Notes under the pieces: generated by a model
What the model saw: only the letters and a program-made list of their open reading frames with translations
Told to the model about the DNA's origin: nothing
Databases searched by the model: none
Assembly (NCBI GenBank): GCA_002316585.1
Contig: DCDU01000099.1
Span: 339 to 7,450 of the forward strand
DNA: 7,112 bases
Reading direction: 5' to 3'
Source of the DNA: Firmicutes bacterium UBA1047
Lineage (GTDB): Bacteria; Bacillota; Clostridia; Tissierellales; Sedimentibacteraceae
Position numbers and translations under genes: made by a program
Shown here: piece after piece, positions 1 to 4,579 of the stretch
Numbering within the stretch: the stretch's first letter is position 1
Layout: every line of letters starts with the position of its first letter

Positions 1-78
1 GCATTGGTAGATACGGCAGATTATTATTTGCGTCTGGAAGATTTCAAATTTGACCAGGTTTTGGAGACAAGGCTGTAA
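1..78 (+). CDS. C-terminal end of an unidentified protein (partial)
   Basis: Frame 1 is open from the window edge to a TAA at 76-78 and encodes 25 residues ending in DQVLETRL. The fragment is acidic and amphipathic (ADYYLRLEDFKFDQ), with no signal or membrane segment. I do not recognise the family from so short a tail. It is on the same strand as hutI, 97 nt upstream, so it could be an earlier gene of the same transcript, but the hairpin in the gap makes that uncertain. It may also be chance openness, because 26 codons is short. Confidence 0.4.
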   Translation, partial: ALVDTADYYLRLEDFKFDQVLETRL

Positions 79-85
79 AAGGTAG

Positions 86-138
86 GGGGACACACCTTTA
101 GTATAAAGCTAGTCTTTGCGGGTAAAAGGAATGTCCCC
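86..138 (+). repeat. Long imperfect hairpin in the hutI leader (GGGGACA/TGTCCCC arms)
   Basis: The arms 86-99 (GGGGACACACCTTT) and 125-138 (AAAGGAATGTCCCC) pair over 14 positions with two central mismatches. The 25-nt loop contains a small AAAG/CTTT helix (105-108 with 114-117). No T-run follows the right arm, so it does not look like an intrinsic terminator. GC-rich GGGGACA...TGTCCCC arms resemble the dispersed REP-like palindromes of many bacterial genomes (family knowledge, not checked here). It could also be a processing site or leader structure that affects hutI expression. Confidence 0.55.
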
Positions 139-164
139 GTGAATATGACTCGGAATGATTCAAT

Positions 165-170
165 AAGGAG
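165..170 (+). promoter_or_regulatory. Ribosome binding site that fixes the hutI start
   Basis: AAGGAG at 165-170 lies 5 nt before the ATG at 176. An upstream in-frame GTG at 170 overlaps the Shine-Dalgarno sequence itself and would have no site of its own, so ATG 176 is the better start. Confidence 0.8.
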
Positions 171-175
171 TGAAT

Positions 176-1420
176 ATGAGTAAAATAATTATTAAAAATG
201 CATCGGAATTAGTTACCTGCAAAGGAAAATCACCGAAGCACGGCAAGGATATGTCCGATATCGGGCTTATCAATAACGGGTGCGTCGTTATAGAAAACGA
301 TATAATCGTTGATGCAGGAGGAATGGATATATTAAAAAATTATGATGAAAGAGAATATCATATTATAAATGCACAAAACAAAGCAGTATTGCCGGGATTT
401 ATAGATTCTCACACTCATTTGATTTTCGGAGGCTACAGAGCCGATGAATTTTCATGGAGGCTTCGAGGTGACAATTATATGTCAATAATGGAGCGTGGGG
501 GAGGAATAACCAGCTCTGTGAGAGCAACAAGAAATACATCCTTAGAAGAATTTATAAATCTTGGAATGAGCAGGCTGAATAAGATATTGGATATGGGTGT
601 TACAACAGTTGAGGGAAAAAGCGGATACGGGCTTGATTATGAAACAGAAATAAAACAGCTAAAAGCAATGAAACAGTTAAATGAAATGCATCCTGTGGAT
701 ATTGTATCTACATTTTTAGGTCCTCACAGCGTTCTGCCTGAATACAAGGGCAAGGAAGATGAATTCATTGATTTTATGATTGATGATGTACTTCCCAAGG
801 TTAAGGAAGAAAATTTAGCCGAATTTGCAGATATATTTTGTGAGAAAAATGTATTTACGGTAGAGCAGTCGCGAAGGTTCTTAACTGCCGCTAAAAATAA
901 CGGCTTAAAACTAAAAATCCATGCAGATGAAATGTATCAGTTAGGCGGTACCGAATTAGCTGTTGAATTAGGCTGCACCTCTGCGGACCACTTGCTTCAG
1001 GCATCCGATGAAGGAATAAAACAGCTTTCCCAATCTGATACAGTTGCGACACTTCTTCCGGCTACAGCATTTTGTCTTAAGGAAGAATATGCGAGAGCAA
1101 GATATATGATTGATTCGGGATGTGCCGTTGCCTTAGCTACGGACTTTAATCCGGGAAGCTGCTTTACTAATTCTATTCCATTAGTTATAGCGCTTGCCGC
1201 CATTAACATGAATATGACAATTGAAGAAATTATTGCTGCGTTGACTATAAATGCCGCAGCTTCAGTTGGATTGAGCAATATAACAGGAAGTATAGAAAAA
1301 GGCAAGAAAGCGGATATAATAATATTGGAATATCCGTCCATTCATTTTCTGCCATACCATGCCGCAGTTAATATAGTTGAGACTGTAATAAAAAACGGTA
1401 AAATCGTAAAGGGGAATTAA
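176..1420 (+). CDS. hutI: Imidazolonepropionase HutI
   Basis: This is a cytoplasmic amidohydrolase (EC 3.5.2.7) that opens imidazolone-5-propionate to N-formimino-L-glutamate, the third step of histidine degradation. From ATG 176 it has 414 residues, the normal family length. The metal-binding motif PGFIDSHTH gives His79 and His81. KIHADE gives His249 and Glu252, SADH gives His272, and ATDFNPGS gives Asp323. These match the Zn ligands and catalytic residues known from the Bacillus enzyme (His80, His82, His249, Asp324; Glu252, His272). The C-terminal GSIEKGKKADIIIL segment is the usual beta-sandwich return of amidohydrolases. fchA starts one base after its stop, so the two are surely cotranscribed. 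No broken motif is seen. HutH and HutU, which supply its substrate, are not in the window. Confidence 0.97.
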   Translation: MSKIIIKNASELVTCKGKSPKHGKDMSDIGLINNGCVVIENDIIVDAGGMDILKNYDEREYHIINAQNKAVLPGFIDSHTHLIFGGYRADEFSWRLRGDNYMSIMERGGGITSSVRATRNTSLEEFINLGMSRLNKILDMGVTTVEGKSGYGLDYETEIKQLKAMKQLNEMHPVDIVSTFLGPHSVLPEYKGKEDEFIDFMIDDVLPKVKEENLAEFADIFCEKNVFTVEQSRRFLTAAKNNGLKLKIHADEMYQLGGTELAVELGCTSADHLLQASDEGIKQLSQSDTVATLLPATAFCLKEEYARARYMIDSGCAVALATDFNPGSCFTNSIPLVIALAAINMNMTIEEIIAALTINAAASVGLSNITGSIEKGKKADIIILEYPSIHFLPYHAAVNIVETVIKNGKIVKGN

Positions 1421-1421
1421 T

Positions 1422-2039
1422 ATGAAAAATATGTCCATTAATGAATTTGCACAAATTGTTGCTTCTAAATCTCCCGTACCGGGAGGAGGAAGTATAGCAG
1501 CACTTTGCGGTGCTTTAAGTGCTGGATTGGCAGAAATGGTTGCAAATTTAACCTTGGGAAAGAAAAAATATGCGGATTCACAAGAAGAGATGACGGATAT
1601 AATAAGCAAAGCAGCTGCGCTTAGAGATAAGCTGCTAAACTATATTGAAGAGGACAGCCTTGCTTACAATAAAGTTATGGAAGCTTATAAGCTTCCAAAG
1701 GAAACAGAGGAGGAAAAGTCCCTTCGCCTGGCTAAAATTGAAGAAGGTTTAAAAGTTGCGGCATCTGTTCCTCTTAAGGTTGCAGAAACATCATTTGAAA
1801 TATTACCTTTGGCTGAAGCCGTTGTTTTAAGGGGTAATTCAAACTCCGTCACAGATGCCTTGGTAGGTGCAATGATGGCAAGAACGGGTGTGTTATCGGC
1901 TGTATTGAATATAAGAATTAATTTAGATTTAATTATGGATAGTGAATTTGTAAAAGATTTAAAGGGAAAAGCAGATTTCCTTGAAGCGGAAACCAATAAA
2001 TATGAGAAAAAAATATTAGAATTGTCCCCATTTAAATGA
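1422..2039 (+). CDS. fchA: Formiminotetrahydrofolate cyclodeaminase / methenyl-THF cyclohydrolase-type protein
   Basis: The 205-residue protein is of the FTCD_C (cyclodeaminase) family, all-helical and cytoplasmic. It is expected to convert 5-formimino-THF to 5,10-methenyl-THF plus ammonia (EC 4.3.1.4); relatives in acetogens hydrolyse methenyl-THF. Seen directly: the folate-site signature SPVPGGGSIAALCGALSAGL at residues 17-36, ANLTLGKKKY at 41-50, an acidic EEDSLAY at 76-82, and NSVTDALVGA around Asp145. The length is normal for a stand-alone cyclodeaminase; in mammals this is the C-terminal half of FTCD. AAAGGGGA at 1408-1415, inside the end of hutI, is the ribosome binding site, 6 nt before ATG 1422. 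Position directly after hutI argues for the histidine-degradation role over general one-carbon metabolism, although both activities are possible. Confidence 0.92.
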   Translation: MKNMSINEFAQIVASKSPVPGGGSIAALCGALSAGLAEMVANLTLGKKKYADSQEEMTDIISKAAALRDKLLNYIEEDSLAYNKVMEAYKLPKETEEEKSLRLAKIEEGLKVAASVPLKVAETSFEILPLAEAVVLRGNSNSVTDALVGAMMARTGVLSAVLNIRINLDLIMDSEFVKDLKGKADFLEAETNKYEKKILELSPFK

Positions 2040-2047
2040 TAAATAAC

Positions 2048-2053
2048 GGTGAT
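2048..2053 (+). promoter_or_regulatory. Extended Shine-Dalgarno that decides the hutP start
   Basis: GGTGAT matches the 3' part of the AAGGAGGTGATC sequence complementary to 16S rRNA and sits 4 nt before ATG 2058. An in-frame GTG at 2049 is part of this site and has no Shine-Dalgarno of its own, so ATG 2058 is preferred. Confidence 0.55.
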
Positions 2054-2057
2054 TCCG

Positions 2058-2495
2058 ATGAAAAAACAAGGTATAGGTAAAATCGCGCTGCTTCTTGCCA
2101 TAACAGGCGGCGATGATGAAAAACTCAAAAAATATTACGAGAGCAAAAACTATATGATTTATAAGGGACAGGCAGGTTCCATGGATGCTAAAAAAATTAT
2201 TGCATCCATAGAAACAGCAGCATATAGGGAAAATATAATAATGGAAAACTATCATGAGGAGCATGCTTTGTACCACGCAATAATCGAAGCGCTGAGCGGA
2301 TATTGCAGAGGACAGGTAATGTTAGGTGAAGTTTTAAGAAGCGCGGGATTAACCTTCACCATAGTGAAGGGAAAGTTAATCGACGGTGATACTTCAAGCG
2401 GCAACTGGATTGCTGTGGTTCTTTACGGCCAGATCGGCTCGCCGAGAAGAGGATTTGAGCATGAAGCAATTGGAATGGGAATTCAGCCAATATAG
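2058..2495 (+). CDS. hutP: Hut operon antiterminator HutP
   Basis: HutP is a hexameric RNA-binding protein that needs L-histidine and Mg2+. It binds NAG-rich leader RNA and prevents formation of a terminator ahead of the hut genes. From ATG 2058 it has 145 residues, close to the Bacillus protein. Recognisable family blocks are GSMDAKK (about 40-46), IASIETA (48-54), EEHALYHA (67-74), RGQVMLGEVLRSAGL (84-98), NWIAVVLYGQIG (116-127) and GFEHEAIGMGI (132-142). His69, His73 and His135 correspond to the metal-coordinating histidines of the Bacillus protein (73, 77, 138). The Glu-Thr of IETA corresponds to its RNA-contacting pair. It lies 18 nt after fchA and 8 nt before the LysR gene. In B. subtilis hutP is the first gene of the operon; here it follows hutI-fchA. 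I found no convincing NAG-N4-NAG array in the window. Confidence 0.95.
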   Translation: MKKQGIGKIALLLAITGGDDEKLKKYYESKNYMIYKGQAGSMDAKKIIASIETAAYRENIIMENYHEEHALYHAIIEALSGYCRGQVMLGEVLRSAGLTFTIVKGKLIDGDTSSGNWIAVVLYGQIGSPRRGFEHEAIGMGIQPI

Positions 2496-2503
2496 GAGAT
2501 ATA

Positions 2504-3406
2504 ATGAATACATCGTATTTGAGAACATTTATTGAAGTTATAGATTTGAAAAATATTTCAAAGGCAGCAGAAAAGTTATTTATTACTCAGCCTGCTGTGT
2601 CAAAACAGCTTAAACTTTTAGAAAATGATTTTGGTGCAGAGTTATTCAGGAAAAACGGAAGAGAAATTTATCCCACAGAAGAAGGCAGAATATTATATAA
2701 GTATGCAAAAAGCGTATTAAGTGAAGAAAATAAAATTTATTCAATGCTTAAAAAAAACGACAGACTGACCGGAACACTGACTGTTTACACAAGCTCCGTG
2801 CCTGCGGATTACTATGTTCAGGAACTGATTTATGAATTTCATAAGCTGTATCCCGATATATCATATGTAATTAAAAAGGCAGATTCGGATATAGTTTTTA
2901 AAAATATTGAGGAAGGCTTCATTAGCTTTGGATTTACAGGAAGCACATACAAGAATAAAAAAATTGACAGCATTTGTATTGCGGAAGATGAAGTTGTTCT
3001 TATTGCTTCGGCAAATAGAAAAGAACTGATGAATGATATGAATAAATCTGTATTATTAAATCAGAAATTCATATTGAGGGAAAAAGGCTCGGCAACTCTT
3101 CAAATATTTGAAAAATATTTAAATAAGCATAAAATTAAACTAAGAGATTTAAATACAATTGTATCAGCCGAAGACAATGATATAATTAAAAAATTCATTT
3201 TAAACGACATGGGAATAGGAATACTTCCTTTGAAGGCGGTTGAAAATGAAATTAGTGAAGGTAAGTTGTTTGTTGTAAAATTAGATGACATTAACCTTAA
3301 AAGAAAGCTGTACTATGTATATCAAAACGACAGATATTTTTCCAATGTGGAAGTGAAATTCAAAGAATTCATGATTGATAGGTACGGGAACGAACCATTG
3401 GTTTAG
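2504..3406 (+). CDS. LysR-family transcriptional regulator
   Basis: This 300-residue protein has typical LysR-type length and layout. The N-terminal winged helix-turn-helix spans residues 1-62: YLRTFIEVIDLKNISKAAEK, then ITQPAVSKQLKLLENDFGAE as recognition helix and linker start, then PTEEG. A linker helix to about residue 88 is followed by a two-lobed effector-binding domain (about 90-295) with the usual VSAEDNDIIKKFILNDMGIG segment at 220-239. The ribosome binding site AGGAGA (2494-2499) overlaps the hutP stop codon and ends 4 nt before ATG 2504, so translation is probably coupled. LysR regulators are often divergent from their targets; this one is the last gene of the block. Its effector and targets are unknown. 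Control of the hut genes, or of the genes beyond, is only inferred from position. Confidence 0.93.
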   Translation: MNTSYLRTFIEVIDLKNISKAAEKLFITQPAVSKQLKLLENDFGAELFRKNGREIYPTEEGRILYKYAKSVLSEENKIYSMLKKNDRLTGTLTVYTSSVPADYYVQELIYEFHKLYPDISYVIKKADSDIVFKNIEEGFISFGFTGSTYKNKKIDSICIAEDEVVLIASANRKELMNDMNKSVLLNQKFILREKGSATLQIFEKYLNKHKIKLRDLNTIVSAEDNDIIKKFILNDMGIGILPLKAVENEISEGKLFVVKLDDINLKRKLYYVYQNDRYFSNVEVKFKEFMIDRYGNEPLV

Positions 3407-3420
3407 AGACAGTCTCTAAA
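3402..3420. promoter_or_regulatory. Perfect 19-bp palindrome over the LysR stop codon
   Basis: TTTAGAGACAGTCTCTAAA is perfectly symmetric around A3411 (9 bp on each side) and includes the TAG stop codon at 3404-3406. As RNA it would form a 7-bp stem with an ACAGT loop. As DNA it has the dyad shape of an operator. There is no T-run after it, so it is not a terminator by itself. The function is unknown. Confidence 0.5.
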
Positions 3421-3437
3421 GGAATTCTATGAATTAG

Positions 3438-3466
3438 TAAAGGCCTGAAACAGGCCTTTATTTATT
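3438..3466 (+). terminator. Intrinsic terminator after the hut/lysR block
   Basis: TAAAGGCCTG (3438-3447), loop AAA and CAGGCCTTTA (3451-3460) form a perfect 10-bp stem. The T-rich run TTTATTTATT overlaps and follows its end (3457-3466). It closes transcription from the LysR side. The same stem lies just past the stop codon of the convergent 38-codon gene and may serve that strand too, although its reverse-strand tail (CTAATTC) is poor in T. Confidence 0.88.
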
Positions 3467-3581
3467 AACATTCATCGTCGCAGAATTCATTGAATAAAAT
3501 TACTAATAGTAAGAAGAAGAATAGTAAACTTGATCCTCCGCCTCCTGCTCCGCCTACTCTATTTCTACCGAAACATCCCAT
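3465..3581 (-). CDS. 38-residue Gly-rich single-span membrane peptide
   Basis: ATG at 3581-3579 follows a perfect AAGGAGG (3588-3594, reverse strand) with 6-nt spacing, and the frame ends in TAA at 3465-3467. The product starts MGCFGRNRVGGAGGGG, continues with a hydrophobic stretch SSLLFFFLLLVILF (17-30) long enough for one short membrane span, and ends acidic and Cys-bearing (NEFCDDEC). The layout of Gly-rich head, one span and short tail resembles the tiny YjcZ-type sporulation peptides of Bacilli and many unnamed clostridial small proteins. This is resemblance of style, not proven homology. It is preceded by a promoter-like sequence and ends at the shared terminator. The excellent ribosome binding site and coherent composition argue for a real gene. 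The function is unknown. Confidence 0.75.
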   Translation of the reverse strand: MGCFGRNRVGGAGGGGSSLLFFFLLLVILFNEFCDDEC

Positions 3582-3612
3582 ATTTAACCTCCTTAAATTA
3601 ATGTGTTTATGA

Positions 3613-3642
3613 TATTATATGTCTGAAGGTTTATGCTGTTAC
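3613..3642 (-). promoter_or_regulatory. Promoter candidate for the 38-residue peptide gene
   Basis: On the reverse strand, GTAACA (3637-3642) and TATAAT (3614-3619) are separated by 17 nt, which would place a start about 26 nt before the ATG. The same stretch reads AC-N16-CATATAATA, which fits the sigma-K pattern AC-N16/17-CATAnnnTA, so vegetative and late-sporulation readings are both possible. Confidence 0.45.
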
Positions 3643-3653
3643 AGTGATTAAAT

Positions 3654-4238
3654 TTAAATTTTGTTCAAACGCTGATTAACTGTATTAAAATCAAGGTTTT
3701 GAAAAAAGGCGTCTATGTATGCACTTCTGTTTGTGCCGAAATCAATCATATAAGCGTGCTCATAGACATCCATAACTATTAAGGGCTCAGCATACAGCAT
3801 TACACCGTCATCATGCGAATCCTGACCATAAATATAATAATCATTATTGTACCTGTCATAGCAAAATAAAACCCATCCTCTCATACTCATGCCGATACAT
3901 TTGAATTTATCGCGAAAGCTATTGTATGAGCCGAAGGTATCAACAATTATTTTTTCAATGGGACCATAAATTCTTGTGTTATTTCCGGTTAAATTTTCGA
4001 AATAAAGCTCATGCAGCTTTACGGAATCAAAACAGAATGTTTTTGATTTTTGTGCTGATCTTATGGCACTGTAATTGGAATTGCATTCCGTATATATTTC
4101 TTCGTTTTGCAAATCATTGTTGACTTTGTTTATGCAGTTTATGTAATTTGTATATAATTTATAGTGCTCGCTCAGTTGAATGGGTGAAAAATATCTTACG
4201 TTGGAAAAGTTATAATTTCTTGGTTCAAGGGTTTTCAT
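3654..4238 (-). CDS. Divergent Fe/Mn superoxide dismutase family protein
   Basis: The 194-residue protein has the full SOD length. The C-terminal domain is clear: DTFGSYNSFRDKF (100-112), RGWVLF (120-125) and MDVYEHAYMIDFGTNRSAYI (156-175), carrying metal ligands Asp157 and His161. The N-terminal helices are divergent. KLHELYFENL (74-83) supplies ligand His76. SEHYKLYTNY (23-32) offers His25, as in the HxxLYxxYV group of SODs, instead of the HHxxHHxxYV pattern of classical enzymes. SHDDG places His142 where many SODs have the outer-sphere Gln region; Gln139 is nearby. It has no signal peptide. The start ATG 4238 has GGAGG (4245-4249) 6 nt upstream. It may dismutate superoxide or may be a structural relative, for example in spores. 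The fold assignment is firm and the activity is not. Confidence 0.85.
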   Translation of the reverse strand: MKTLEPRNYNFSNVRYFSPIQLSEHYKLYTNYINCINKVNNDLQNEEIYTECNSNYSAIRSAQKSKTFCFDSVKLHELYFENLTGNNTRIYGPIEKIIVDTFGSYNSFRDKFKCIGMSMRGWVLFCYDRYNNDYYIYGQDSHDDGVMLYAEPLIVMDVYEHAYMIDFGTNRSAYIDAFFQNLDFNTVNQRLNKI

Positions 4239-4262
4239 TTCATACCTCCATGATTATATTTC

Positions 4263-4291
4263 ATTATATGTTCGGTAAATGAATATATGAG
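4263..4291 (-). promoter_or_regulatory. Promoter candidate for the SOD-like gene, sigma-E-like
   Basis: On the reverse strand, CATATAAT (4263-4270) lies 13 nt after CTCATATA (4284-4291). The -10 box matches seven of eight positions of the sigma-E pattern CATACAnT, and TCATATA is close to its -35 (KMATATT), with a spacer about one base short. As a vegetative promoter the TATAAT is good, but the -35 at 17 nt (CTCATA) is poor. This is inference from consensus only. Confidence 0.35.
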
Positions 4292-4337
4292 ATGAAATTT
4301 TCCTTTACCCCCATACTTTTAGTTGATATAATAAAGT

Positions 4338-4545
4338 AAAAGCACACACCAATTTATCAATTCCTTACGTCACATAAATTGGGAAGCGCGGTTTCGTTCA
4401 CAAATTTGCTAATTCGCTTTCGCTCATGCAAATCCGGAACTCATAGCGTTTGGCTTACCTGCAATTTCTTCCTCCCTATCAGTCGAAGGAATTGGGTCAA
4501 TTCATAATCTGTGCTTGACTTCCCAGCCATTTTTCAGAAAAGCAC
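4338..4545. repeat. Likely dispersed repeat or gene remnant between the SOD-like gene and polA
   Basis: No confident gene lies between 4239 and 4579. Within it, 4381-4480 is about 47% GC against about 27% in 4251-4350. Inverted repeats are nested: AAGCACA (4340-4346) with TGTGCTT (4510-4516), CAATTCCTT (4358-4366) with AAGGAATTG (4486-4494), CCAATTTAT (4349-4357) with ATAAATTGG (4374-4382), and ATTTGC (4404-4409) with GCAAAT (4428-4433). AAAAGCAC occurs at 4338-4345 and again at 4538-4545, like a target duplication. On the reverse strand a frame from ATG 4530 runs 29 codons (MAGKSSTDYELTQFLRL...) to a TGA at 4441-4443. Past that stop it stays open to 4357, with a plausible charged sequence (VPDLHERKRISKF...). 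No ribosome binding site precedes it. It could be a small mobile-element derivative, a structured RNA or a decayed small gene. Confidence 0.45.
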
Positions 4546-4553
4546 TGAAAAAT
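4529..4553. other. Perfect 9-bp hairpin upstream of polA
   Basis: ATTTTTCAG (4529-4537) and CTGAAAAAT (4545-4553) pair perfectly around a 7-nt loop, 14 nt before the polA ribosome binding site. No T-run follows on the forward strand, so a classical terminator is unlikely. It might shape the polA leader. No convincing -35/-10 pair for polA was found nearby: TTGACT at 4515-4520 has no matching -10. Confidence 0.5.
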
Positions 4554-4579
4554 AGGGTTAGGGTATAAAGGAGATACCG

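Noticed and set aside
79..175. HutP binding array (NAG triplets spaced by 4 nt) in the hutI leader
   Set aside because: Only one pair with the right spacing is present (TAG 99-101 and AAG 106-108), and no terminator with a T-run follows.
170..175. GTG start for hutI two codons upstream
   Set aside because: It overlaps the AAGGAG ribosome binding site; ATG 176 has correct spacing.
997..1341. 114-codon reverse-strand open frame inside hutI
   Set aside because: It lies entirely antisense to well-conserved hutI codons, has no ribosome binding site and no recognisable protein. Other antisense frames over fchA, hutP, lysR and polA were rejected for the same reasons.
3423..3435. AATTC-TAT-GAATT mini-hairpin between the palindrome and the terminator
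   Set aside because: The stem is only five AT-rich pairs, which is expected by chance here.
3926..4123. 65-codon forward frame antisense to the SOD-like gene
   Set aside because: It is a shadow of the SOD coding sequence, with no ribosome binding site and an unconvincing composition.
4515..4543. TTGACT as -35 of a polA promoter
   Set aside because: The sequence 17 nt downstream (AAAAGC) is not a -10 box. TATAAA at 4564-4569 overlaps the ribosome binding site region and cannot be the -10 for this start.
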